Assembly: GCA_002494625.1 (NCBI GenBank)
Contig: DACH01000016.1
Coordinates: 69,259-133,258 of the forward strand
Origin: Archaeoglobus sp. UBA234
Lineage (GTDB): Archaea > Halobacteriota > Archaeoglobi > Archaeoglobales > Archaeoglobaceae
Reading direction: 5' to 3'
DNA length: 64,000 nucleotides
Every line of letters starts with the position of its first letter. Within the stretch, counting starts at the first letter, position 1. The notes under the pieces were generated by a model. The model did no database searches, was not told the DNA's origin, and saw nothing but the letters and a program-made list of their open reading frames with translations. This document shows positions 17,279 through 26,896 of this stretch, piece after piece. The position numbers and the translations under genes were made by a program.

Positions 17279-18325
17279 GTGACTTCACCCAGAATATCAA
17301 TCATAATCCTCAACTGGAACGGATGGAAAGACACTGTAGAGTGCTTGGAATCCCTTTACCAGGTCACCTATCCAAATTATGATGTCGTAGTTATCGATAA
17401 TGGTTCAGAAGATGATTCGATAAAAAAGATCAAAGAATACTGCAAAGGTAAATTAAAGGTTAATTCTAGGTTCTTCGAATACAACCCGAGAAATAAACCA
17501 ATTAAAGTTTTTGAGATCGATGAGAGGGAGTCAAAGCTTGGAAAGTTCAACCGTCCGCTCTACGAGAAATATGATCCAAACAGAAGGTTAATTCTAATAA
17601 AAAACAGAGGTAATTACGGCTTTACCGGAGGAAACAACACAGGGATGAAATTTGTCCTGAGCGTTCTAAATCCTGATTTTGTTCTGCTACTTAACAACGA
17701 CATTGTTACCGATCCAAATTTTTTGAGTGAACTTATTAAAGCTGTCGAAACTGACATAAAAACTGGAATAGCTGGTCCCAAGATATATTACTACGACAGC
17801 AACGGAAGAACAAATATAATTAACTTCACAGGCGCAGATCTAATCCCGTGGAAAGGATCCGAGAAAAGATACGGGGTGGATGAAGAAGATAACGGGCAAT
17901 GGGATAAAACAATGAGTGTTGATAAAATTGAGGGTTCATGCATGCTAATCAGAAAAGATGTAATTGAGAGAGTCGGATTCTTTGATGAATCCTTTTTTTG
18001 CTACTGGGAAGAGACTGATCTGTGTATCCGCGCGAAAAAAGAAGGTTACAAACTTATATATGTTCCCAATGCAAAGATCTGGCACAAAATTGCTGTATCA
18101 AGTATGGGGATGCTCAGCCCCTTCTACATCTATCATATCACACGAAACAAATTCTTTTTCCTGCGAAAAAATTACCCGGGAATGTTAAGAGCTCATCTAT
18201 TTTATTTTTTACTCTGGGAATTCTGGTTTAATCTCGGAAGACTTCTGATGTATCGCAGAAATTTAAATGCTTTCCACTCCTACCTGAAAGGTGTTCTGAG
18301 TGGTTTATTCCAGCGGGAATATTAA
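17279..18325 (+). CDS. Family 2 glycosyltransferase
   Basis: 348 residues with a GT-A fold. The N-terminal SIIILNWNGWKDTVECLESL and VVIDNGSEDDS are the UDP/dTDP-sugar site; NYGFTGGNNTGM and FVLLLNNDIVTD carry the DxD-like metal motif (NND). EGSCMLIRKDVIERVGFFDESFFCYWEETDLCIRAKKEGY is the acceptor/catalytic block with the ED base motif. It is closest in pattern to rhamnosyltransferase-like GT2 enzymes. No TM segments in the main domain; the aromatic C-terminal helix may touch the membrane. An insertion at residues 60-110 is longer than usual. Confidence 0.88.
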   Translation: MTSPRISIIILNWNGWKDTVECLESLYQVTYPNYDVVVIDNGSEDDSIKKIKEYCKGKLKVNSRFFEYNPRNKPIKVFEIDERESKLGKFNRPLYEKYDPNRRLILIKNRGNYGFTGGNNTGMKFVLSVLNPDFVLLLNNDIVTDPNFLSELIKAVETDIKTGIAGPKIYYYDSNGRTNIINFTGADLIPWKGSEKRYGVDEEDNGQWDKTMSVDKIEGSCMLIRKDVIERVGFFDESFFCYWEETDLCIRAKKEGYKLIYVPNAKIWHKIAVSSMGMLSPFYIYHITRNKFFFLRKNYPGMLRAHLFYFLLWEFWFNLGRLLMYRRNLNAFHSYLKGVLSGLFQREY

Positions 18326-18337
18326 AGAATTGAAGTA

Positions 18338-19477
18338 TTACTCGATGTTTCCAAGAATACGACTTAAAGCAGAACCAATAACATTCCATTCATATTTTCT
18401 CTCAAGTAATTTTTTTCCATTATATCCGAGTTTCTTTCTTATTTTTGGATTCAGAACCAGATTCTCAATCTCTTTTATAAATTTTTCATCCACACCTCTC
18501 AGGACTACTGCATGAACCTTGTTTTTCAATTCAATCCCTTCAGCACCCACCTCAGTTGCAACCACCGGCAAACCATATGCTAAATAATCAAAAAACTTCA
18601 GTTTTGTACCTCCCCCTCTTTTCAAAGGCAAAATTGCCAGATCAGCAGAACACAGGAATTCTTTCATATTTTTGATGTAGCCTTCAGATTTGCAATTCTT
18701 TTCCTCAAACTCAGGTACGCCTGTGCCCCCTACTCTAAAGATTACATTTTTCAGTTCTATACCCTTCGACACGTAATCTTTAATGATCTCTATTGCCTCC
18801 TTGTTTGGGGGGTGACTGTATGAACCGTGAAATACTACAACGATTCCTGAATTTACTTTCCTTCTATCCATGCAGTCGCCTAATTCTCCAACCTCCGATC
18901 CAGATGGTATAACTGCAATATTTTCTAACCCACCGTATACATCAAAAAACATCTTTTTATCTTTATGACTTACTGCAGAGACCACATCTGATAATCTTAG
19001 AGCCAAATTTTCAATTACTCTGATATATTTCTTCAAAATCATCCTTTCGATTGGTGAAAGAACGTCTTTAATGACTTCCCGCACAAAAAATGATTCGACA
19101 TTATGTGCATCATACCAGATCAGAAAATCTTTTGAAAATATCTTTTTGAGGAGGTACGTGATAAAAACCCCTGAAGGGTGCGAAAAGTAGAGCATGTCAG
19201 GAGCACCACTCTTGATTAGTTTTGTCATATTCCATATATAACTTATACTAAAATCTCTCAGCACCGGAAACTTTCTGCGTAAAATTCTGAAATCGCTATA
19301 GATATAGACATTGGTGGCTAAAAGAGTGTCAGCTTCATTAAGATGGTCTTTTTCCTCCAGAACCTGTATTTCATGTCCCTGTTTTTTCAATTCCACAGCT
19401 AAATTGAGTATTCTATTCTGTCCACCAGTTTTAGGATGTGTTAAGCCAGTGAAATTGGGAACTATCAGGATTTTCAT
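18338..19477 (-). CDS. Family 4 glycosyltransferase
   Basis: 379 residues, GT-B fold. It begins ILIVPNFTGLTHPKTGGQNRILNLA (acceptor-side glycine loop). The C-terminal half has VVVFHGSYSHPPNKEAI, and KEFLCSADLAILPLKRGGGTKLKFFDYLAYGLPVVAT, the donor-binding region. The stop region is 12 bp from the end of the convergent GT2 gene. It overlaps the preceding GT4 gene by 4 bp at its start. Sugar and linkage cannot be told. Confidence 0.88.
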   Translation of the reverse strand: MKILIVPNFTGLTHPKTGGQNRILNLAVELKKQGHEIQVLEEKDHLNEADTLLATNVYIYSDFRILRRKFPVLRDFSISYIWNMTKLIKSGAPDMLYFSHPSGVFITYLLKKIFSKDFLIWYDAHNVESFFVREVIKDVLSPIERMILKKYIRVIENLALRLSDVVSAVSHKDKKMFFDVYGGLENIAVIPSGSEVGELGDCMDRRKVNSGIVVVFHGSYSHPPNKEAIEIIKDYVSKGIELKNVIFRVGGTGVPEFEEKNCKSEGYIKNMKEFLCSADLAILPLKRGGGTKLKFFDYLAYGLPVVATEVGAEGIELKNKVHAVVLRGVDEKFIKEIENLVLNPKIRKKLGYNGKKLLERKYEWNVIGSALSRILGNIE

Positions 19478-20601
19478 CGTCTTTTCCCTCTCAGAACTGT
19501 TTCATAGACACCCTCATAATCCTTCACAACCTCATCCCATCTTCTTATCTTTTTACTGAAAGGTCCTACTCTCACATGACTTTTTGCTATATTCAGAATC
19601 AGTTCAGCAACCTTTTTGGGATCTGGTGGAAAGTCCACTCCAAAGCATCCGGGTTCACTCAGAAACTCATTCAGTGCGGTTCTTTTTGATACTATTGCCG
19701 GGATTCCCATCGCTAGAGCTTCCGCAACACTGATACCATAAGCTTCAGATTCGGAAAGGAGCAAAAAAACATTCGACTTTCTTATCTCATTTAGAAGTTC
19801 TCCGTGGGGTAAGAACGATTTCCATGTTATGTTCTCAGTTATTTTGAGAGTTCTTGCAAGTTCTCCCAGTTTTCTCCTTTCGGGACCATCACCTATTATG
19901 AAAAGATGTGCGTTTTTTACTCCGAGATCGTAAATCAGGCTATGCAATGCAAGCAGTATCAGATCAACCCGTTTTCTCCTTATCAGATATCCTGTATAGA
20001 TAATTCTTACCATGTCTGCAGGATTTGAAATCGATTCATTGCAGATTGAATCCACACCATGGGGAATGATGGCGATCCTATCAGGAGAAACTCCATGATT
20101 GAATCTAAGGATGTCCGCTTCGAATTTAGAAGGAGATATAAGAAAATCCACTTCTTTAAAAACCCTTTTTCCTATCACAAAATTGTACAGACTCCACAAA
20201 TAAATTCCTGCAATGGTGCTTCTTGCAATATCGAGATGAGGTGAGAAGATAACTGGAGTTTTTCTATAGCTCCTTTTCAGACCAAGAATAGTTGTTGGAG
20301 AGAATAAATTGTGATAACCATGAACATGGACTAACTCCGGCTTTATTCTCTCCACAATTTTTTTTACAATACCAGTATTTTCAAGACTAAATCCGAACAG
20401 ATAATGGTTATACGCTGATCCTCTGACAATCCTAAATTTACCGATTTTTTCCTCAGTATATTCTTTCTTCTTATCCCATGCGGGATTGAAAACAGTAACC
20501 TCATGTCCCATCTCAGATAGTCCTCTCCCAGTCTCGAAAACGACTTTATTGATTCCTCCCGGGTCTGTGGTCTCCATATAATTTACTATAAGAATTTTCA
20601 C
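19474..20601 (-). CDS. Family 4 glycosyltransferase
   Basis: 375 residues from GTG 20601, preceded by AGGTGA whose TGA is the stop of the upstream gene; a GTG at 20610 lies inside that signal. The N-terminus KILIVNYMETTDPGGINKVVFETGRGL and the C-terminal FLLLSESEAYGISVAEALAMGIPAIVS (E-x7-E nucleotide-sugar motif) are textbook GT4. HGYHNLFSPT and PHGVDS mark the middle. Middle member of a three-gene minus-strand glycosyltransferase operon. Confidence 0.9.
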   Translation of the reverse strand: MKILIVNYMETTDPGGINKVVFETGRGLSEMGHEVTVFNPAWDKKKEYTEEKIGKFRIVRGSAYNHYLFGFSLENTGIVKKIVERIKPELVHVHGYHNLFSPTTILGLKRSYRKTPVIFSPHLDIARSTIAGIYLWSLYNFVIGKRVFKEVDFLISPSKFEADILRFNHGVSPDRIAIIPHGVDSICNESISNPADMVRIIYTGYLIRRKRVDLILLALHSLIYDLGVKNAHLFIIGDGPERRKLGELARTLKITENITWKSFLPHGELLNEIRKSNVFLLLSESEAYGISVAEALAMGIPAIVSKRTALNEFLSEPGCFGVDFPPDPKKVAELILNIAKSHVRVGPFSKKIRRWDEVVKDYEGVYETVLRGKRR

Positions 20602-20606
20602 GGACT

Positions 20607-21761
20607 TCACCTTACAAGCTCGAATACCCTTTCATATTCCTTTCCAACCTTCCCCCAGTTATATTGCCTCTTAATCCTCTTTATCTGCATCTTTTTTATA
20701 GTTTTCAGGTCAAATTCACCCCTCTCAAGCATTTCAATTTTACTCGCCAGATCCTTTGCATCTTTAAAATATATGCCTCCTTCCTGCAACACCTCCCTGT
20801 GGAATGGTACATCATAAGCAAGTATTGGTCTTCTGAACAGCATTTGCTCAAGCAGTGATGGATTTGTCCCTCCCACTTCGTAAGCATGAATGTATGCAAA
20901 GCAGTTTTTCCTCAGTATCCCAAGTTTCACCTTGTCATATATCGGGTCGAGAAATATTATGTCTTCTCTTATTTCTCTGAGCTCAGTCAGATAACTGTTA
21001 TAGGGGTCCTTTGGGTTGAAATTTCCTACGATTATAAGCTTTTTGTTAGAATTGGACATCTTAAATCCTTCAATTTCAAGATGGATGTTGTTCTCAGCCA
21101 CTATTCTGGCAACTGTGAGGTAAAAATCCTTAGGTTTGAGATTGTATTTTCCAAGAATTCGATCCTCATCACCCTTTGAAACCTCGTTTATGAGTCTTCT
21201 TGCTCCGTATGCTATATATACTGTTTTTTTAGGTTTATGCCTCTTTAAATGATCCATAATTCCATTGGAATCTGCCACGACAACATCGGGAATTTTGCAT
21301 GAGAGGAACTCCATCAAAAACATATATAGCAATGTCAGGAGATAGATAGGTATTAGGTGAAATGGAGCAAAATAACTCCTTTTCAACAATCTTTTCCATT
21401 CTATTCCATCTGGGTTCAGAATGATTTTTTTACCGGCTATTCTGGCAATCAGTGCTGCAACAGAACTATCGGGACCCAGAAAAAGGAAAGTATCTATATC
21501 CCTGTGCTTTCCGAGAATGTAGAGGGTTGAAATGAAATCATTTATTGATGGAATGCTCGTACTTTTGCTTTCAACAGAGGGGGTGTGTACCCTTATCACA
21601 CCATTGAAAGAATCCTCGTAGAATTTCCTGTCCTCATGCATTACATAAAACAAAAAGTCATCCTTCAGACGATCAGTCAGCTCCTCTATGAAAGTCTCAG
21701 TTCCACCGTATTTCCCTGGTATTCCTCTGAGCCCGATAATGGCGATTTTTCTCTTTTTCAT
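20607..21761 (-). CDS. DUF1972/GT4 glycosyltransferase (rhamnosyltransferase-like)
   Basis: 384 residues. The opening KIAIIGLRGIPGKYGGTETFIEEL is the signature of the DUF1972 domain found at the N-terminus of a GT4 subgroup that includes rhamnosyl- and fucosyltransferases. The C-terminal donor domain follows, with YIHAYEVGGTNPSLLEQMLFRRPILAYDV. First gene of the three-gene unit, starting at ATG 21761 behind GAGGATG. With dTDP-rhamnose genes 14 kb away, rhamnose transfer is plausible but unproven. Confidence 0.87.
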   Translation of the reverse strand: MKKRKIAIIGLRGIPGKYGGTETFIEELTDRLKDDFLFYVMHEDRKFYEDSFNGVIRVHTPSVESKSTSIPSINDFISTLYILGKHRDIDTFLFLGPDSSVAALIARIAGKKIILNPDGIEWKRLLKRSYFAPFHLIPIYLLTLLYMFLMEFLSCKIPDVVVADSNGIMDHLKRHKPKKTVYIAYGARRLINEVSKGDEDRILGKYNLKPKDFYLTVARIVAENNIHLEIEGFKMSNSNKKLIIVGNFNPKDPYNSYLTELREIREDIIFLDPIYDKVKLGILRKNCFAYIHAYEVGGTNPSLLEQMLFRRPILAYDVPFHREVLQEGGIYFKDAKDLASKIEMLERGEFDLKTIKKMQIKRIKRQYNWGKVGKEYERVFELVR

Positions 21762-21979
21762 CGACTCATCCTCTTTTTTGAGTTTTTGTTTCCCTCATTA
21801 TTTATCTTTTTTTGGAATGTCTCATCTATTTTATCCGTTCTATCTATTTTATTTATCACATCTGCATCTAACCTGTATAATCTAAAGAGTCTATAGCATT
21901 CTGTCATGATCTTTTTAGTATCTTTTTATTCTCTATCGGAAACATATCCTTTATTCCGGGCTTTTCAATCTGGATTGAG

Positions 21980-22026
21980 AAACGGAATAAAAAAGTTTAA
22001 ATCTCACCACTTTGTTCTAACTCCAA
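21980..22026 (+). promoter_or_regulatory. TATA promoter of aglB, leaderless
   Basis: AAAAAGTTTAAATC (21991-22004) is a TATA box centred about 26 nt before ATG 22026, and no Shine-Dalgarno lies between. This supports the internal ATG over the ORF start 40 codons upstream, which would place the promoter inside the gene. Confidence 0.65.
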
Positions 22027-24566
22027 TGTCATCGAAATTGAGAAACTGGCACTGGTTAATACTTGCTTTCTCGGTAATTCTTGGTCTTTATATAAGAATC
22101 TCGAATCCGTGGGATTTGGTATTCGTATCATGGATGGAGGGTGCAAGACTGAGTGGAAATGATCCTTGGTATTACTTCCGCCTTATTGATTCCCTTGACC
22201 ATAACTTCCCCTACAGGATTTGGTATGATGCATTTACGAACTATCCTTATGGTACATATACCCATTTTGGTCCATTTGTAGTTTATCTCAGCTATATTGT
22301 ATCTAAACTTGCTGGAGCGGGAACTCCAGAGGCAATGAGATCGGTTGTAAGCTTCATTCCTGTTCTGGGCGGAGTTTTACTCGTTTTTCCGGTGTATGTT
22401 TTAACCTCCAGAATATTCAATAAAAATGCTGCACTGTTCGCTTCATTGCTTATTGTTCTCATTCCAGGACAGTTGCTTCATAGGAGTGTCCTGAGCTTCA
22501 ACGATCACCATATATGGGAAACATTCTGGCAGCTCTGCACAATAGCAGCATTTGCAGTGAGTATAAAAGAACTTAAAGCGAACTCCATCACCAGTATCAA
22601 AGATTTCAAAGACCTTCGCATGATAAAATATCCGCTGGCTACAGGTATTGCCCTTGGAATGTATCTCCTGACATGGGCACCCGGGTTTATCATTGCACTG
22701 GTAATTCTCGCCTTTGTTTTCTTGGCATATCTTCTAAAGCATCATATCGAAGTAAACACCGTGGTTGTATCTGCAACCGCCATAATCGCTTATCTAATCG
22801 GAGCAATAATATATCTACCCGTTTCCTTTATTTTTCCGAGGTTTGAAACCCTTTATTATAACCCATTTCAGCTGCTTGTGCTTCTATCAGCAGCAGGGGT
22901 TGTTTTGGTTTTCAGGTTGATTGAAATTGCTGAGGATAAAGTCTTTGTGAGTAAATTTGGAGATAAGTCACGGTATGCTTTTCCAGCCATTATAATTCTT
23001 ATTTCACTTGTGTTTATTGTAGCGGTTTCCATAATCTCTCCAGACTTTTTCAATATGCTTAAAGCAATATTGAGAGTTGTTCAGCCCAAAGGAGGTGCAT
23101 TAACGGTAGCAGAAGTTCAACCCTTCTTTATCCAAGGAGAGGAGTTCACCTTAGCTCCTGCATGGCGGCATTTCAGTATGACTTTCTTCTTTGCCATACC
23201 GGGGATGGCTTATGTAGTCTACCTTTTCATCAGAAAAAGAAATCCACTCCACCTTTTCGTTTTGGTGTGGGGCTTTGCCATGCTCGTTGCTTTGACAGGA
23301 CAGAATAGATTTGCATACTATTTTGGAGCAGTCTCAGCTATATTTGCTGCCGTTATGCTGGATTATCTTCTTGAAAGGCTGAAATTCTATGAACTAATTT
23401 CTGGAGCTTTTAGTGGGGAAAACAGATTGAAGAAAATAGGACTGATGAAACCAGCAGCAGCGATTTTCTTAGCAGTTATCCTATTTTACCCGACACTTGC
23501 CGATGTGAACTTCCAGGCAAAATATTCTGCAGGAGGAATAAACAAGCAGTGGTATGATGCTCTTGTGTGGATGCGAGACAATACGCCTGGGAAAGAGATG
23601 TATGAGGAGTTTTACTATGAACTGTATCAGCCTACACCTGATATGGGCAAACCCTATCCTTACTATCCCGAAGGCACCTATGGTGTGATGAGCTGGTGGG
23701 ATTATGGACACTGGATTACAGCAGTAGCTCATCGCATTCCCAATGCCAATCCATTCCAGCAGGGTATAGGCAACAAGTATAACAATGTGCCGGGTGCAGC
23801 CCCCTTCTTTACCGCATATAACGAAAGTGAGGCAAATGCAATTGCAGACAAGCTTGGTGTCAGATATGTTATAAGCGATGTTGAGATGGCTACAGGGAAG
23901 TTTTATGCAATGGCTGTATGGGCTGAAGGGGACCTGGATAAAGCAGGGAGAATTTACTACAGTGGTCCAGGGTATGTTTATGTCACACCCCAGGGTCAGC
24001 TTGGTATAGCAATTTCTCAGTTCGGTATCCCTGCTAATTCAAAGGTTCTGACGGTAATAAATATCCCGAGTGAAAATTACTTCAGAACAATGGAAGCAAA
24101 GTTCCATATAATGGATGGTAGCGGGCTTAAAAACTACAGAATGGTCTATGAAAGCGGTTTTGAATCAACAACAGGTCTTACCATTGAAATGCTGTACAGG
24201 TACATTTATGACACAGTTTATGCTCCGGAAACGGGATATCTCGTTCCTGTAGAATCAACCGGTTATGTTAAGGTATTCGAGTATGTTAAAGGGGCTAAAA
24301 TAACAGGTAGAGTTGGTGAAGGGATTGAGAAGGTAATCTTGAAAGCAAATATTACAACTAACCAGAACAGAACCTTCGTCTATCAGCAGGTTGTAGAAGT
24401 TGAGAATGGAGTATATGAGTTCATCGTCCCCTATTCTCAGAAAACAGTCTATCCTGTTAAGGCATCTGAATATAGAATTACCGCAGGGAATGTAACGAAA
24501 TCACTGTCCGGACTAACAGACACCAATGTACTGAATGGTGATGCCTTTACTGTTGATTTTGTTTAA
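22026..24566 (+). CDS. aglB: Dolichyl-phosphooligosaccharide-protein oligosaccharyltransferase (AglB/STT3)
   Basis: 846 residues from the leaderless ATG 22026. The N-terminal half (to about 490) has about 13 TM segments; the rest is an extracellular globular domain. Catalytic motifs fall close to the A. fulgidus AglB positions: GNDPWYYFRLID near 45 (first DxD), FNDHHIWETFW near 159 (second DxD) and TVAEVQP near 360 (TIXE). The acceptor-sequon motif WWDYG is near 556 and a DK-like segment (DGSGLKNYRMVYES) near 700. It transfers a lipid-linked oligosaccharide to Asn-X-Ser/Thr of secreted proteins such as archaellins. It anchors the surrounding glycosyltransferase genes. Confidence 0.95.
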   Translation: MSSKLRNWHWLILAFSVILGLYIRISNPWDLVFVSWMEGARLSGNDPWYYFRLIDSLDHNFPYRIWYDAFTNYPYGTYTHFGPFVVYLSYIVSKLAGAGTPEAMRSVVSFIPVLGGVLLVFPVYVLTSRIFNKNAALFASLLIVLIPGQLLHRSVLSFNDHHIWETFWQLCTIAAFAVSIKELKANSITSIKDFKDLRMIKYPLATGIALGMYLLTWAPGFIIALVILAFVFLAYLLKHHIEVNTVVVSATAIIAYLIGAIIYLPVSFIFPRFETLYYNPFQLLVLLSAAGVVLVFRLIEIAEDKVFVSKFGDKSRYAFPAIIILISLVFIVAVSIISPDFFNMLKAILRVVQPKGGALTVAEVQPFFIQGEEFTLAPAWRHFSMTFFFAIPGMAYVVYLFIRKRNPLHLFVLVWGFAMLVALTGQNRFAYYFGAVSAIFAAVMLDYLLERLKFYELISGAFSGENRLKKIGLMKPAAAIFLAVILFYPTLADVNFQAKYSAGGINKQWYDALVWMRDNTPGKEMYEEFYYELYQPTPDMGKPYPYYPEGTYGVMSWWDYGHWITAVAHRIPNANPFQQGIGNKYNNVPGAAPFFTAYNESEANAIADKLGVRYVISDVEMATGKFYAMAVWAEGDLDKAGRIYYSGPGYVYVTPQGQLGIAISQFGIPANSKVLTVINIPSENYFRTMEAKFHIMDGSGLKNYRMVYESGFESTTGLTIEMLYRYIYDTVYAPETGYLVPVESTGYVKVFEYVKGAKITGRVGEGIEKVILKANITTNQNRTFVYQQVVEVENGVYEFIVPYSQKTVYPVKASEYRITAGNVTKSLSGLTDTNVLNGDAFTVDFV

Positions 24567-24650
24567 TTTTGTTTAATTAGTTTTTTTGGTTGGTTTAGTG
24601 ATTTGATTAGTTTAGTATTGCCATTATTAGAATATTTTATCTTATCTCAG
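24567..24650 (+). terminator. T-rich terminator region after aglB
   Basis: The stretch after the aglB stop has repeated T runs (TTTAATTTTG, TTAGTTTTTTTGG with T7 at about 24582-24588). Archaeal transcription commonly ends in such tracts without a hairpin. Confidence 0.4.
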
Positions 24651-24670
24651 CTTATCTCAGCTGAGATAAG
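24651..24670. repeat. Perfect 20-bp palindrome with an extra half-copy
   Basis: CTTATCTCAGCTGAGATAAG is a perfect inverted repeat, and its left half CTTATCTCAG is also present directly before it (24641-24650). It covers the stop codon of the minus-strand Taw2 gene and lies in the convergent gap with aglB. It could act as a hairpin at the Taw2 mRNA end or as a protein site. Confidence 0.75.
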
Positions 24671-25679
24671 CATCAACAACCACATGGATAACTCCTGGAG
24701 AGTAGTTCTTAACCTTTCTGAAGTTCTCAATCTCAATCTTCTTTCCTGCTTTTTTAGCAGCATCTTTCAACCTTTTTATTGGTCTGGCTTTCACTGCAAG
24801 GGGAACAGATTCATGATAGTGAATATACCCATTATCTCTGAGGGCTCTGATAGCCACCTCTATGAAGTTCTCGCAGAAAACATGGCCCATAATAACTCTA
24901 TCAGCGATCCCCTCAGGAGTTACATGCATCGCATTTCCAAGCACTGGCACGATATTTCTCACCTCATTGAGCCTGATGTTCTCAAGCAGGTAATAGTATG
25001 AATCAGGGTTTATCTCAATTGAATAGATTTTTCGAGCACCTGAGAGCTTGGCAACTGGAATGGAGAAATAACCGATCCCGGCAAACATGTCTACAACAAC
25101 CTCTCCATCCTGGACAAGCCTTGCGATTCTGATCTTCTCGAACTGGTTTCCGGTGCTGAACATCACTTTTTTAACATCGAGCTTGAAATAACAGCCATTT
25201 TCAAGTTTGACAGTTTCTGTGTAGCTCTCATCTCCAGCGAGGAACTCAAGTCTGGGTTTTCTGAGCATGTCTTCTTTTCCAGAATCTCTCCAGACCGATT
25301 TGCAGTTCGGATGTATTCTCAGAAGCGCTTCCCCTACCTCTCTGCCATAGTCAGATAGCTCATTTGCCAATTTTACGAGTATCACCTCACCGATTACCTT
25401 GTATGACTTTGGAATAAATCTTCTTAGTTCATCTGGAATCATATTTTTCAGTATCTCATCGATATCCTTCTCTCTTGCGAAAAGGGGGTTTCTTTGAGCT
25501 ACTATTTCATAATCGAACTCATTCTCATAGCCTTCGAGAATTGGAATCAGGACATAGTCTCCTTCAACCGTTATGAGCCTGCTCTTGTCCTTTGCGCCTA
25601 TAGCTTCAGCCCTTTTTCTTACAGTTTCAGCTTCCTCTTTTGGAACTTTTATTGCTTTTTTTATTGATTTGTTTCTCAT
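24657..25679 (-). CDS. taw2: tRNA wybutosine-synthesis protein Taw2 (Trm5/TYW2 family)
   Basis: 340 residues from ATG 25679, spaced 8 nt from AAGGTGA; upstream GTG/ATG starts overlap that site. The SAM domain shows VVDMFAGIGYFSIPVAK and YSIEINPDSY. The motif that separates the family is DRVIMGHVFCENFIEVAIRALRDNGYIHYHE. TYW2/Taw2 enzymes have MGxV and HYHE here, whereas Trm5 m1G37 methyltransferases have an NLP/NPP motif. It would transfer the 3-amino-3-carboxypropyl group to 4-demethylwyosine at position 37 of tRNA-Phe. The first 53 bp overlap the NMD3 gene. Confidence 0.8.
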   Translation of the reverse strand: MRNKSIKKAIKVPKEEAETVRKRAEAIGAKDKSRLITVEGDYVLIPILEGYENEFDYEIVAQRNPLFAREKDIDEILKNMIPDELRRFIPKSYKVIGEVILVKLANELSDYGREVGEALLRIHPNCKSVWRDSGKEDMLRKPRLEFLAGDESYTETVKLENGCYFKLDVKKVMFSTGNQFEKIRIARLVQDGEVVVDMFAGIGYFSIPVAKLSGARKIYSIEINPDSYYYLLENIRLNEVRNIVPVLGNAMHVTPEGIADRVIMGHVFCENFIEVAIRALRDNGYIHYHESVPLAVKARPIKRLKDAAKKAGKKIEIENFRKVKNYSPGVIHVVVDAYLS

Positions 25680-26676
25680 GCCCATAATCACCTTTTATCC
25701 AGATAGGGAAGACATAGACCGCTCCATTTTCTTCAAGATAGATTGCAGTGTCTCCTATCCTCATATCTGCATGTTTTTCTGCCTGCACTGGTTTCTGGTC
25801 TGCAGGTCTCAGGACTTCAATGACACTTTCATCAACATCTACGACAACAGTCTGCTGGAGATCTTCTCTTCTTTTGATCAGAACAGGTTCTTTCAATGCG
25901 AATGATCTTCCAGAAGCATCAACTCCCTTATCTTTTATTGGATTTGTGACAATCAAAACCCTGTCTCCATCTCTAACCACATCACCCTTTCTGTAGGCTT
26001 TCAATCTCACAGAGTAGGTTGTTCTGAACAGATCTCTACCATCCTTCCTGCCTGAGATCTTCTTGCTCTCTGTTATCTTTCCACCAAGTTCCTCCTCTAT
26101 TCGTCTGCTAATTTTTTTCGCAAGGTTTCTGCTTCCAATGTAAAAATCGATCCCTTCTTTTCTTTCCTCAACCTTTGAAACAAAAGCTCCTGGATTATCC
26201 TTTTCCCTCTGGATAGCCTCATCAACAAGCTCTTTAGCACGGGAAATCTCATCTTTTTCCAGTTCCCTCCCATCTGCTCTTAATTGGATAATTGACTCGA
26301 AGTATCCACCATAAAATCTGCTACATCTGTCACAGACCTCTCCCTTTCTTCTTAACTCGAATGGCAGCTCTCTGACAACATCTTTCCCCAGGAATGAGCC
26401 CTCCAACAAAACAATCCCATTATTCTCACCCAGTTCTTTCAGTTCGAATGCTCTTACTCTGAATGCCGGATCATGCTTCATATTCTCTGCTGCTTTATCA
26501 AGAACGATCTCTTCGAGATCTGACTCAACCCAGCCTTTTGAGTAAAAACGCCCACATTTTGGGCAGTATTTAACCTCGAGGTAAGGTTTGAACTCAATAA
26601 TTTCCTCTCTCTCCATATAGCAATCTGGACAGATTTCGTATTCAGTTTCATTTCCGCAGATGGGACATTTTCTCAT
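25627..26676 (-). CDS. Archaeal NMD3 family protein
   Basis: 349 residues from ATG 26676. A TATA-like AAGATAAAATATCC about 27 nt upstream makes a leaderless message likely; a TTG three codons upstream is the alternative. Two zinc ribbons are at the N-terminus (CPICGNETEYEICPDC and YCPKCGRFY), with a further CDRCSRFYGG near residue 120, as in NMD3. Eukaryotic NMD3 is a 60S export and late-maturation adaptor; the archaeal protein is thought to act in large-subunit assembly. The basic tail (KQINKKSNKSSKRGS) overlaps Taw2. It sits with another RNA gene. Confidence 0.87.
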   Translation of the reverse strand: MRKCPICGNETEYEICPDCYMEREEIIEFKPYLEVKYCPKCGRFYSKGWVESDLEEIVLDKAAENMKHDPAFRVRAFELKELGENNGIVLLEGSFLGKDVVRELPFELRRKGEVCDRCSRFYGGYFESIIQLRADGRELEKDEISRAKELVDEAIQREKDNPGAFVSKVEERKEGIDFYIGSRNLAKKISRRIEEELGGKITESKKISGRKDGRDLFRTTYSVRLKAYRKGDVVRDGDRVLIVTNPIKDKGVDASGRSFALKEPVLIKRREDLQQTVVVDVDESVIEVLRPADQKPVQAEKHADMRIGDTAIYLEENGAVYVFPIWIKGDYGHEKQINKKSNKSSKRGS

Positions 26677-26764
26677 CTCTTTCAAATTGTGTGGATGGAT
26701 ATTTTATCTTTAAGGTCTAAGTACACTTGGATATCTATCGAACTGAACGCAAGAGATGATGTTG

Positions 26765-26811
26765 CGGGATAAGTTTAACACCAAGATACGGGATAGGTTT
26801 AACACCAAGAT
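26765..26811. repeat. Two 23-bp direct repeats, 24-bp period
   Basis: Copies at 26765-26787 and 26789-26811 (consensus CGGGATARGTTTAACACC followed by AAGAT) differ at one base. They lie in the 220-bp divergent gap between NMD3 and the HdrD-like gene, about 45 bp upstream of the TATA box (about 26857-26867) of the latter. The spacing of nearly two and a half helical turns suggests a duplicated regulator site. Confidence 0.85.
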
Positions 26812-26896
26812 TGCTGAACTTTTAAAACTTTAACTCATGAAGCTGGAGAATCTCATAAATTTAATAAACTCATGATTGAACTTGCTTTGATGGTAA

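Noticed and set aside
21906..22025. 40-codon N-terminal extension of AglB
   Set aside because: The TATA box lies inside it, and catalytic residue numbering agrees with A. fulgidus AglB only when the start is at 22026.
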